Of a stretch of 42,092 bases of DNA, positions 16,508 through 23,817 are shown in pieces (position 1 is the stretch's first letter; the number at the start of each line of letters is the position of its first letter). The notes under the pieces are model-generated. The model saw nothing but the letters and a program-made list of their open reading frames with translations. It did no database searches and had not been told where the DNA came from. Both the position numbers and the translations under genes were made by a program. Origin of the DNA: Ruminococcaceae bacterium UBA4871 (lineage in GTDB: Bacteria; Bacillota; Clostridia; Oscillospirales; Acutalibacteraceae); the NCBI GenBank assembly GCA_002399445.1, contig DHDR01000031.1, positions 122,135 to 164,226 on the forward strand, in the 5' to 3' direction.

Positions 16508-17209
16508 TTATTCTTCGCGGGGGTCAATATATTTGACGGCGCCATCCTTTTTGTCATAACGTCCGTACTGACCAACGTTTTTCTTAAACGCCTCATCTGG
16601 GGATACACCGTGACGAATATCAGCCATCATTTTTCCGAGATTGACAAACTGATAACCGATTACCTCATCATTCTTATCCAGCGCCATGTGCAAAACATAG
16701 CCTTCCGTCATTTCCATATAGCGGACGCCTTTTGCGTCTGTGCTGTACATCGTACCAATCATGCTGCGAAGGCCTTTCCCAAGGTCTTCCAAACCGGCGC
16801 CGATGGGCAGGCCGCCTTCGGAAAAAGCAGTCTGGCTGCGGCCGTAAACAATCTGTTTAAAAAGCTCACGCATAGCCACGTTAATGGCATCGCACACAAG
16901 GTCTGTGTTCAGGCACTCAAGGATCGTCTTTCCGGGCAGAATTTCTGCTGCCATAGCAGCGGAATGGGTCATGCCGGAGCAGCCGATCGTCTCGACCAGT
17001 GCTTCTTTCACAACGCCTTCTTTAATATTCAAAGTAAGTTTGCAGGCGCCCTGCTGCGGTGCACACCAGCCGACACCGTGTGTCAAACCGGAGATATCTT
17101 TAATATCATATGCCTTTACCCATTTACCCTCTTCTGGGATGGGAGCCGGGCCGTGCTTAGGGCCTTTCGTGACTGTGCACATTTTTTCCACTTCTGCGGA
17201 ATAGTTCAT
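16508..17209 (-). CDS. NifU/IscU-like iron-sulfur scaffold family protein
   Basis: The 233-residue protein has the core of the NifU N-terminal/IscU fold: ACKLTLNIKEGVVKEALVETIGCSGMTHSAAMAAEILPGKTILEC (residues 55-99) aligns with the IscU region around its central Cys. Cys77 corresponds to that Cys; Cys49, Cys56, Cys99 and Cys106 are further candidates. The usual CGD motif (first Cys and the Asp) is altered, and the protein is much longer than IscU (about 130 residues), with an N-terminal KGPKHGPAPIPEEGKWVKAYDI region and a roughly 100-residue C-terminal extension. It is the first gene of an operon with the GGGtGRT gene, with a good promoter at 17298-17326. A canonical housekeeping scaffold role should not be assumed. 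Confidence 0.82.
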   Translation of the reverse strand: MNYSAEVEKMCTVTKGPKHGPAPIPEEGKWVKAYDIKDISGLTHGVGWCAPQQGACKLTLNIKEGVVKEALVETIGCSGMTHSAAMAAEILPGKTILECLNTDLVCDAINVAMRELFKQIVYGRSQTAFSEGGLPIGAGLEDLGKGLRSMIGTMYSTDAKGVRYMEMTEGYVLHMALDKNDEVIGYQFVNLGKMMADIRHGVSPDEAFKKNVGQYGRYDKKDGAVKYIDPREE

Positions 17210-17297
17210 AGCGGTACTCCTTTCGATTTCAAGTCCTTGGTTCAGTCCATACTAGGGGCTTGCGTACAGCAAACACCCAAACCAATGATCGCTTCCT

Positions 17298-17326
17298 ATT
17301 ATAGGCCTTTTCGAGAAAATCCGCAA
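17298..17326 (-). promoter_or_regulatory. Promoter of the NifU-like/GGGtGRT operon
   Basis: TTGCGG (17326-17321), a 17-base spacer and a perfect TATAAT (17303-17298) on the minus strand. The predicted leader is about 80 bases. Confidence 0.75.
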
Positions 17327-17625
17327 CAGAATTTGTGAAAAAGTAGACAACTGCCGTCGAAAATTTATTGTCTATATTGAATATAATTTCAGTGTTATAT
17401 TCTTTCGTATTTATATAAATTTCTAAATTTTGGTATGCTGTGCTTGATCAAATAATTCCAGCAAAAGTATTCGTCTTTCCTGTTCCGGTTTTTTGCGGCA
17501 TTACCGGAACTGCAGGTATATTTTTCTATGTCTTCAGCAGAAATTTGAAGGGGCCGTTGAGCAGGAAAAAACTGTTTCTGTTTCCTCTTTTCCTGATCTG
17601 CAAAGCCGAATTAACGGAAAATTAC

Positions 17626-17654
17626 TTTCTTTTTAATGGACGCTATGCTATAAT
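17626..17654 (+). promoter_or_regulatory. secA promoter with extended -10
   Basis: TTTCTT (17626-17631), 17 bases and TATAAT (17649-17654), the latter preceded by TGC to give an extended -10. The weak -35 is compensated by the TGn element. Confidence 0.65.
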
Positions 17655-17696
17655 CTAAAAGTATGCAATAATTCCAATGATAAGTATGCCATAATT
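17644..17696 (+). repeat. Three copies of TATGCNATAAT upstream of secA
   Basis: The 11-base unit occurs at 17644-17654 (N = T, the -10 box itself), 17662-17672 (N = A) and 17685-17695 (N = C). The last two share a longer match, AAGTATGC(A/C)ATAATT, with a 23-base period. The two downstream copies would lie in the transcribed leader. Confidence 0.7.
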
Positions 17697-17738
17697 TTGG
17701 AAACTGGCAGCTGGATTTTACCGTTATGAGGTGACACT

Positions 17739-20546
17739 ATGCCAAACAATATCCTGACCAAATTCTTCGGGAATTACAGCAAGCGTGAACTGAAGCATGT
17801 TCAGCCAATGTGTAATGCTGTCCTTGCACTCGAAGACAAGTATAAAAAACTATCTGATGAAGAGCTGCAGGCACAGACACCGGCCCTGAAGGAACGTCTT
17901 GCAAACGGCGAAAGCCTGGAGGACATCCTCCCTGATGCATTTGCTGTCTGTCGGGAAGCCAGCGCCCGTGTGCTGGAAATGCGCCACTTCCCAGTACAGG
18001 TCGTCGGCGGCATTGTGCTGCATCAGGGCCGGATCGCAGAGATGAAAACCGGCGAAGGTAAAACGCTTGTTGCCACCTTACCGGCTTATCTGAACGGTTT
18101 ATCGGGCAAAGGCGTGCATATTGTCACAGTAAATGACTACCTTGCCCGCCGTGACAGCGAATGGATGGGAAAAGTGTACCGGTTCCTTGGGCTTTCGGTT
18201 GGCCTGCTTACCCATGAAAAAGACAATGCAGCCCGTAAAGAGGCTTATGCTGCTGACATCACCTATGGAACCAATAACGAATTCGGGTTCGATTATCTGC
18301 GTGACAATATGGTCATTTACAAAGAAGACAAGGTGCAGCGCGGTCACAACTTTGCCATCGTTGATGAAGTGGACTCCATCTTAATTGATGAAGCGCGTAC
18401 ACCACTGATCATTTCCGGCCCAGGTGAAAAATCCACGGAAATGTATACGGTTGCTGACCGTTTCGCACAGACACTGAAAGAGGTCAAAGTCGCAGAGCTG
18501 GATGATAAAGAGGATAATGATGCTCTTTACAAAGATGCGGATTATATCGTAGATGAAAAAGCTAAGACCGCAACTCTCACCCCTTCCGGCGTGAAAAAAG
18601 CAGAGAACTACTTCCATGTGGACAACCTGACGGATGCGGAAAACATTGACCTGCAGCACTATGTAACACAGGCTATCAAGGCCCGCGGCGTCATGACACG
18701 CGATGTGGACTATGTAGTAAAGGACGGCGAAGTCATCATTGTGGATGAGTTCACCGGACGTTTGATGTACGGCCGCCGTTACAATGAGGGTCTGCACCAG
18801 GCAATTGAAGCAAAAGAGGGCGTTAAAGTCGCTCGTGAAAGCAAAACGCTGGCAACCATCACCTTCCAGAATTACTTCCGTCTTTACAATAAACTTTCCG
18901 GTATGACTGGTACCGCTATGACGGAGGAAGATGAATTCCGCGAAATCTATAAACTGGATGTCATTGAAATTCCGACCAACAAGCCTATGATCCGCAAAGA
19001 CCTGCATGATGTTGTTTATAAAACAGAAAAAGCAAAATTCAATGCGGTAATAGACGATATTATTGAACACCATAAAACCGGCCAGCCAGTTCTGGTAGGC
19101 ACCATTTCCATTGAGAAGAGCGAAGAGCTTTCCAAAATGCTGAAAAAACGCGGCATTCAGCATGTTGTACTAAATGCAAAGCACCACGAAAAGGAAGCAG
19201 AAATTGTTGCACAGGCTGGCAAGAAGGATGCTGTTACCATCGCAACCAATATGGCCGGCCGCGGCACCGATATTATGCTGGGCGGCAACAGCGAATATAT
19301 GGCTAAAAGTGAAATGCGCCGCATGGGCTTCAGTTCAGAGCTAATTGCAGAAGCAACTGCTTACGGTGAAACCGAGGATACCGATGTTCTCAATGCCCGC
19401 AAAACGTTTCGGGAATTGGAGGACAAGTATAAGGAAGAAATCAAGCCGGAGGCTGAAGCAGTCCGTCAGGCCGGCGGTCTGTATATCATCGGTACGGAGC
19501 GCCATGAATCCCGCCGTATTGATAACCAGCTGCGCGGCCGTTCCGGACGTCAGGGTGACCCCGGTCTGTCCCGCTTCTATATTTCACTGGAAGACGACCT
19601 GATGCGTTTGTTTGGCGGTGAACGCGTCGCCGCAATGATGGAGACCCTGAATGTGGACGAGGACACACCGATTGAAAACAAAATGCTGACCAAGACCATT
19701 GAAAATGCACAGCGTAAAATTGAGGGCCGTAACTTTGCAATCCGGAAAGACGTACTGAAATATGACGATGTTAACTCCCGCCAGCGCGAAGTCATTTATA
19801 AGCAGCGGGATCAAGTGCTGAACGGCGAAAATGTACATCCGCAAGTCATGGAAATGATTAAACAGGCAATTGAGAATCAGGTCAAAATTTATTTACCTAT
19901 GGATGACGCCGATTTAGATAATCCGCGGCATAATTGGAATTTAGACGGCCTGCGTGACCGCTACATGGGCTGGCTGCTCACGGAAAATGACCTCATCTAC
20001 AGGGACGAGGAAAAGAAAGAACTGAAACCGGAGAAGGTTTCCGAGACACTTTATGCAAAGGCCGAGCAAATCTGCAATTTGCGGGAGCAGAAATTCGGAG
20101 AAGATATCTGCCGCGAACTGGAGCGCGTGATTCTGCTGAAAAATGTGGATACGCAGTGGATGGATCACATTGATGCAATGGAAGAGCTGCAGCGCGGTAT
20201 TCGGTTGCGCGCTTATGGTCAGAAAGATCCGGTCGTTGAGTATCGTATGGAGAGTTACGATATGTTTGACGCGATGATTGATGCAATCCGTGAAAACACC
20301 GCCCGCATGATGCTGACTGTCCGTCTGCATACGCAGGAGGAACCACAGCGGGAACAGGTGATGGAACCGACCATTGCTTCCGGTGTACCGGAAGAAGCAG
20401 CCGAGACACAGCCGGAAGACCACAAGGGGCAGCACAAAATCGGCCGCAACGAGCTTTGCCCCTGCGGCAGCGGTCTGAAATGGAAAAAATGCACCTGCAC
20501 CAAGTACCATCCGGCAGACGGCAGCCAGCCGTATGTGAAAGACTAA
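17739..20546 (+). CDS. secA: Preprotein translocase ATPase SecA
   Basis: The 935-residue ATPase drives post-translational export through SecYEG at the membrane. Visible features are the Walker A region MKTGEGKTLVATLPAYL near residue 101, the DEAD-box-like block VDEVDSILIDEARTPLIISGP near 209, the preprotein cross-linking region, and the second motor domain with GRGTDIMLGGN and QLRGRSGRQGDPG. The C-terminal zinc motif ELCPCGSGLKWKKCTC, used for SecB or lipid contact, is intact. Length is at the upper end for the family. GAGGTG lies 5 bases before ATG 17739. The gene is monocistronic with its own terminator. Only one SecA is in the window. Confidence 0.98.
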   Translation: MPNNILTKFFGNYSKRELKHVQPMCNAVLALEDKYKKLSDEELQAQTPALKERLANGESLEDILPDAFAVCREASARVLEMRHFPVQVVGGIVLHQGRIAEMKTGEGKTLVATLPAYLNGLSGKGVHIVTVNDYLARRDSEWMGKVYRFLGLSVGLLTHEKDNAARKEAYAADITYGTNNEFGFDYLRDNMVIYKEDKVQRGHNFAIVDEVDSILIDEARTPLIISGPGEKSTEMYTVADRFAQTLKEVKVAELDDKEDNDALYKDADYIVDEKAKTATLTPSGVKKAENYFHVDNLTDAENIDLQHYVTQAIKARGVMTRDVDYVVKDGEVIIVDEFTGRLMYGRRYNEGLHQAIEAKEGVKVARESKTLATITFQNYFRLYNKLSGMTGTAMTEEDEFREIYKLDVIEIPTNKPMIRKDLHDVVYKTEKAKFNAVIDDIIEHHKTGQPVLVGTISIEKSEELSKMLKKRGIQHVVLNAKHHEKEAEIVAQAGKKDAVTIATNMAGRGTDIMLGGNSEYMAKSEMRRMGFSSELIAEATAYGETEDTDVLNARKTFRELEDKYKEEIKPEAEAVRQAGGLYIIGTERHESRRIDNQLRGRSGRQGDPGLSRFYISLEDDLMRLFGGERVAAMMETLNVDEDTPIENKMLTKTIENAQRKIEGRNFAIRKDVLKYDDVNSRQREVIYKQRDQVLNGENVHPQVMEMIKQAIENQVKIYLPMDDADLDNPRHNWNLDGLRDRYMGWLLTENDLIYRDEEKKELKPEKVSETLYAKAEQICNLREQKFGEDICRELERVILLKNVDTQWMDHIDAMEELQRGIRLRAYGQKDPVVEYRMESYDMFDAMIDAIRENTARMMLTVRLHTQEEPQREQVMEPTIASGVPEEAAETQPEDHKGQHKIGRNELCPCGSGLKWKKCTCTKYHPADGSQPYVKD

Positions 20547-20554
20547 AGAACGAA

Positions 20555-20587
20555 CAACCGCAGACTTTCTATCTGCGGTTGTTTTTT
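20555..20587 (+). terminator. secA terminator
   Basis: A perfect 10-bp stem (CAACCGCAGA with TCTGCGGTTG) around a 7-base loop is followed by TTTTTT, 8 bases after the stop codon. Confidence 0.9.
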
Positions 20588-20754
20588 GCCTTTAGATATC
20601 CAAATCGTATTTTATATAATAAAAATACATTTAGTATATTTATTGACCTGTCAGCAGCTGCAGATGATCTGAACACACACGCATTTAGAAAATAAACATT
20701 GGAGTTGGCAAATCCAGTCTTGACATCTCCTGATAACGGGTTCCCCTTTTATAC

Positions 20755-20784
20755 TTGATTATCCTGTCGCAAATCTGCTACAAT
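20755..20784 (+). promoter_or_regulatory. Promoter of the patatin-like gene
   Basis: TTGATT (20755-20760), 18 bases and TACAAT (20779-20784). Transcription would begin near 20791. Confidence 0.6.
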
Positions 20785-20802
20785 TGTTAATAGATGACAA
20801 AT

Positions 20803-20869
20803 GGAAAAAGGAAAGCAGCAGGCTGCTAGAGCCTTTTCCCAATCTTATAAGGAGAGCAAAGGGGAAAAG
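20803..20869 (+). promoter_or_regulatory. Leader with two mutually exclusive hairpins (switch-like)
   Basis: GGAAAAAGG (20803-20811) can pair with CCTTTTCC (20832-20839), one A bulged, enclosing a second AGCAG/CTGCT stem (20814-20827). The same 3' arm, CTTTTCCC (20833-20840), is perfectly complementary to GGGAAAAG (20862-20869), the purine tract that serves as the ribosome site. The first fold would expose the ribosome site and the second would hide it. No ligand-binding core of a known riboswitch is apparent. Confidence 0.45.
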
Positions 20870-20870
20870 A

Positions 20871-21716
20871 ATGATAGGTGTAGTGGATGTGGGAGGCGGC
20901 CTACGTGGTATTTACGGCGCAGGAGTATTGGATTACTGTTTAGATAACGGAATTCAGTTTCATTATTGTATTGGAGTTTCTGCCGGCAGTGCAAATATTG
21001 CCGCTTATCTGGCGAAGCAGCGGGGCCGGAATTACCGGTACTACGCAGAGTATTCGTTCCGAAAAGAATACATGAGCACACGGAATTTTTTCCGGAAAGG
21101 TTCCTACATAGACTTAGAATATGTTTACGGAACACTTGCCAAGGCCGATGGAGAAGATCCTCTGAATTATACGGAAATTCAAAAGTCAAGCAGCCAAATC
21201 AGGGTCGTTGCAACCAATGCATTGACCGGAAAGCCCCTTTACTTTGATAACAAAGCGATTCTGCAGGACGATTACCACGTGCTAATGGCCTCTTCCTGTA
21301 TTCCGCTTGTCTGCCGGCCGTTTATGGTGGACGGTATCCCCTGCTATGACGGCGGCCTTTCCGATCCGGTACCTATACAAAAAGCATTTGACGACGGCTG
21401 TGATAAAGTTGTGGTAATCCTGACAAAGCCGCAGAATCTGCTGCGTAAAGCCAAAAATGATGCTATCCCAGCAAGGCTGCTGCGAAAAACTTATCCGAAA
21501 GCTGCACATGCCCTGAAAATGCGCTATAAAACCTACAATGATGGGGTTGCACTTGCAGAAAAATATGCCAAAGAAGACAAAGCATTGATCGTTGCACCGG
21601 ATACCTGCTGCGGCATGAATACCCTGACCAAGAACAAGGCATGTATGGACCGTATGTATCAAAAAGGCCTAAAAGACGGTGTCAAGATTCTCGACTTTCT
21701 GGCATATACAGAATAA
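20871..21716 (+). CDS. Patatin-like phospholipase family protein
   Basis: The 281-residue protein has the complete Ser-Asp dyad of patatin-like acyl hydrolases. GGGLRG (oxyanion hole) is near residue 8, GVSAGS carries the nucleophilic Ser near 43, and YDGGLSDPVP carries the catalytic Asp near 160. It most resembles the bacterial YjjU-type patatins of about 280-300 residues. Substrate and role are unknown; phospholipid or acyl-glycerol hydrolysis is the family expectation. ATG 20871 is chosen because it begins just before the family's first strand (MIGVVDVGGG) and follows a GGGG tract by 6 bases. It is monocistronic. Confidence 0.9.
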   Translation: MIGVVDVGGGLRGIYGAGVLDYCLDNGIQFHYCIGVSAGSANIAAYLAKQRGRNYRYYAEYSFRKEYMSTRNFFRKGSYIDLEYVYGTLAKADGEDPLNYTEIQKSSSQIRVVATNALTGKPLYFDNKAILQDDYHVLMASSCIPLVCRPFMVDGIPCYDGGLSDPVPIQKAFDDGCDKVVVILTKPQNLLRKAKNDAIPARLLRKTYPKAAHALKMRYKTYNDGVALAEKYAKEDKALIVAPDTCCGMNTLTKNKACMDRMYQKGLKDGVKILDFLAYTE

Positions 21717-21723
21717 AAAACAA

Positions 21724-21765
21724 AAAGGGCAAGTCCCCAACTTTCAAGCTGAGGACCTGTCCTTT
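21724..21765. terminator. Imperfect hairpin between the convergent patatin and fba genes
   Basis: The arms 21724-21741 and 21748-21765 are complementary with several wobble or mismatched pairs and have A/T-rich flanks. It probably terminates one or both transcripts. Confidence 0.5.
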
Positions 21766-21787
21766 ATTATAAAATATTTACCGATTT

Positions 21788-22726
21788 TCAGGCTTTTCCA
21801 TTGCATCCCATGACATCAACGATCTTGTGGGAAACCATGTCTTTGACTGCCTGACGTGCTGGCCCAAGATACTGGCGAGGATCGAAGTGATCCGGATGTT
21901 CATGGAAATATTTACGAATACTTGCGGTCATGGCAAGACGAATATCAGAATCAACATTAATCTTGCAGACAGCCATCTTTGCGGCTTTGCGCAGCTCGCT
22001 CTCGGGGATACCGATTGCATTCGGCATATTGCCGCCGTTTTCATTAATAATCTTTACAAATTCCTGCGGAACGCTGGAAGCACCATGCAAAACAATTGGG
22101 AAACCAGGCAGACGGTCAGATACTTCCTTCAGAATATCAAGGCGAAGTTTGGGGTCCTGACCAGGCTTAAACTTGTATGCGCCGTGGCTGGTTCCGATGG
22201 CAATTGCCAAGCTGTCCACACCGGTGCGCTTCACAAAGTCCTGAACCTGATCCGGGTCGGTGTACATTGCCTTGTCAGCTTCAACAGAAACTTCGTCTTC
22301 CACACCGCCCAGTGTACCCAATTCGGCTTCTACAGTTACATTGTACTTATGTGCATACTCCACGACTTTGGAAGCCTCAGCAATGTTCTCTTCATAAGGC
22401 TTAGAGGAACCATCAAACATAACAGAGGTAAAGCCGTCATCCACACATGCCTTGCACATCTCAAAAGACGGGCCGTGATCCAGATGCAGAACAATCGGAA
22501 TATCCGGGTTTTCTGCCACAGCCGCTTCCACCAATTTTACCAGATAGGTCGGGTTGGCATAAGCGCGTGCACCCTTAGAAACCTGCAGAATAACGGGAGC
22601 TTTCAGTTCTCCTGCAGCTTCTGTGATGCCCTGAATGATCTCCATGTTGTTTACGTTAAAAGCGCCGATGGCGTAACCACCCTCATAGGCTTTTTTGAAC
22701 ATTTCCTTGCTGTTTACTAATGCCAT
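21788..22726 (-). CDS. fba: Fructose-bisphosphate aldolase, class II
   Basis: The 312-residue zinc aldolase splits fructose 1,6-bisphosphate into two triose phosphates in glycolysis. The metal-site motifs HLDHGPSFEMC (near residue 80), EAELGTLGG, GTSHGAYKF and VLHGASSVP, and the phosphate-binding KINVDSD, are all intact. ATG 22726 follows TAGGAG by 10 bases; an in-frame GTG at 22735 is too close to the ribosome site to be used. It is a single-gene unit. Confidence 0.96.
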   Translation of the reverse strand: MALVNSKEMFKKAYEGGYAIGAFNVNNMEIIQGITEAAGELKAPVILQVSKGARAYANPTYLVKLVEAAVAENPDIPIVLHLDHGPSFEMCKACVDDGFTSVMFDGSSKPYEENIAEASKVVEYAHKYNVTVEAELGTLGGVEDEVSVEADKAMYTDPDQVQDFVKRTGVDSLAIAIGTSHGAYKFKPGQDPKLRLDILKEVSDRLPGFPIVLHGASSVPQEFVKIINENGGNMPNAIGIPESELRKAAKMAVCKINVDSDIRLAMTASIRKYFHEHPDHFDPRQYLGPARQAVKDMVSHKIVDVMGCNGKA

Positions 22727-22751
22727 GGGTCTCACACTCCTAAACTATTTT

Positions 22752-22776
22752 AGCATTCTTGAGCATTCTTATTATA
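22752..22776 (-). promoter_or_regulatory. fba upstream element: -10 box and tandem 9-base repeat
   Basis: A perfect TATAAT lies on the minus strand at 22776-22771, but the -35 region at normal spacing is a T-rich stretch with poor match. Directly downstream, AGCATTCTT (plus-strand spelling) occurs twice, at 22752-22760 and 22762-22770. It is a possible operator or leader element. Confidence 0.4.
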
Positions 22777-22906
22777 CAACAACAAAGCAAAAAAGAAAAC
22801 AGTCAATTGTTATAAGTTTGTCAAATGCAGCCGATAATACATTGGTCAATGATGATTTTCATAATTTTTCTGTTTATATAATGCTGATATTATTACAGTT
22901 CGTGAG

Positions 22907-22935
22907 TTGCCACTGGTTTTGTTTTATGCTATACT
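22907..22935 (+). promoter_or_regulatory. Promoter of comFB
   Basis: TTGCCA (22907-22912), 17 bases and TATACT (22930-22935), with TGC giving an extended -10. The leader is about 63 bases. Confidence 0.7.
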
Positions 22936-23004
22936 CAAATTAATAAAATATGTCGTTATATGTCATTCTTATTTGCTTGGTAACTGAAAAGAGGCGGCAG
23001 AAAC

Positions 23005-23268
23005 ATGTGGGAATATAAAAATATCATGGAAGATATGGTCGAAGAAATTTATGAAAAAAATAAAGAGAATTTGGCGTGCTGCGATTGTCCGCGCTGCCAT
23101 TGTGACATCATTGCCTATGCACTGAATCATCTTCCGCCTCATTATGTAGTTTCGCAAGCCGGTGCACTTTATGCAAAAACGTATCTGATGAACAAACAAC
23201 ATGAAATGGATATTACGGCTGCATTGGCAAAAGGTTCTTTACTGGTCAAAAATCATCCTCATCATTGA
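23005..23268 (+). CDS. ComFB family protein
   Basis: The 87-residue protein matches the ComFB (late competence development) family: VEEIYEKN near the start, a Cys cluster CCDCPRCHCDIIAYALN at residues 25-41 that probably binds zinc, then LPPHYVVS. The gene name comes from the Bacillus comF operon, where ComFB is not essential for transformation. Cyanobacterial relatives have been reported to bind cyclic dinucleotides, so a signalling role is possible here but not shown. No comFA or comFC is adjacent. GAGGCGG lies 7 bases before ATG 23005. Confidence 0.88.
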   Translation: MWEYKNIMEDMVEEIYEKNKENLACCDCPRCHCDIIAYALNHLPPHYVVSQAGALYAKTYLMNKQHEMDITAALAKGSLLVKNHPHH

Positions 23269-23307
23269 ATCGTGAAGTTGAATAGTTGAATATTCTGCAT
23301 AAGATTT

Positions 23308-23340
23308 TCCCCCTTTGGAAATACTGATTTCAAAGGGGGA
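23308..23340 (+). promoter_or_regulatory. Hairpin that buries the spoVAC ribosome binding site
   Basis: TCCCCCTTTG (23308-23317) plus AAAT (23319-23322) pairs with ATTTCAAAGGGGGA (23327-23340), one G bulged and a 4-base loop. This makes 14 base pairs. The GGGGG of the 3' arm is the only ribosome site for spoVAC (8 bases before ATG 23348). There is no T tract after it, so it is not a terminator. Confidence 0.65.
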
Positions 23341-23347
23341 TTTCATC

Positions 23348-23791
23348 ATGCAATTATCCGAGAAACAGTATAAAAGCATGTATAAAAAAGCTTCGCCAAA
23401 CAGCAACCTGTTTGTTGACTGTCTGTGGGCTTTCGGCGTAGGAGGCGCCATTTGTGCCTTGGGGCAGGCACTCAGCAATCTGTACATGATGATGCTGCAT
23501 GACCTTACGATAGCACGCACGTGGGTGTCCATTACGCTGGTCGGGCTAGCTGCCATCCTCACTGCTTTGCGGATTTACGATAATCTGGCCAAACATGCCG
23601 GTGCCGGCACTATCGTTCCCATCACCGGCTTTGCAAACAGCATTGTTTCTCCCGCTATGGAATTCAAAAGTGAAGGATTGGTGCTTGGACTCGGTGCAAA
23701 AATGTTCACGGTCGCGGGGCCGGTTCTGGTCTATGGCACAACTGCAAGTGTCATTTACGGGCTGATCCTTTACGGCTTCCACCTTTACTGA
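23348..23791 (+). CDS. spoVAC: Stage V sporulation protein AC
   Basis: The 147-residue integral membrane protein belongs to the SpoVAC/SpoVAEB family and is part of the channel that moves dipicolinic acid into the forespore and releases it at germination. It has about four hydrophobic segments (for example DCLWAFGVGGAICALGQAL and the end PVLVYGTTASVIYGLILYGF) and the family block KHAGAGTIVPITGFANSIVSPAMEFKSEG, which I name by its ends only: KHAGAGT to FKSEG. ATG 23348 is 8 bases after the GGGGG tract. It is followed by spoVAD after 26 bases. I could not find a convincing SigG promoter upstream. Confidence 0.93.
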   Translation: MQLSEKQYKSMYKKASPNSNLFVDCLWAFGVGGAICALGQALSNLYMMMLHDLTIARTWVSITLVGLAAILTALRIYDNLAKHAGAGTIVPITGFANSIVSPAMEFKSEGLVLGLGAKMFTVAGPVLVYGTTASVIYGLILYGFHLY

Positions 23792-23817
23792 ATTGAAACG
23801 GAAAGGAGAGAACAGCA

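Larger units (their letters stand above)
17210..17738. other. 529-base divergent intergenic region before secA
   Basis: It contains the minus-strand promoter of the NifU-like operon (17298-17326), the secA promoter and the TATGCNATAAT repeats (17626-17696). The central 17330-17620 part is A+T-rich. The one open frame there (17440-17658) has no ribosome site and no recognisable protein. I see no structured RNA. Confidence 0.6.
20547..20870. other. 324-base gap between secA and the patatin-like gene
   Basis: It contains the secA terminator (20555-20587), a featureless A+T-rich middle, a promoter (20755-20784) and an 80-base leader with competing hairpins (20803-20869). The frame of the downstream gene extends back to 20784, but that would start inside the -10 box. 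Confidence 0.6.

Noticed and set aside
17440..17658. Small hydrophobic protein of 72 residues before secA as a SecM-like secretion monitor
   Set aside because: There is no ribosome site, no arrest-type motif, and it ends inside the secA promoter, so it would not be cotranscribed with secA.
20720..20756. TTGACA upstream of the patatin gene as its -35 box
   Set aside because: The nearest -10-like sequence (TATACT) is 24 bases away, which is too far for SigA.
21827..22720. Open frame of 297 codons on the plus strand opposite fba
   Set aside because: It is antisense to intact aldolase and its composition (Cys, His, Ile rich) is typical of a shadow frame.
23270..23304. SigG promoter for spoVAC
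   Set aside because: CATAAG at 23298 resembles a SigG -10, but no GAATA-like -35 lies at 17-18 bases; the spacings available are 13 or 19.
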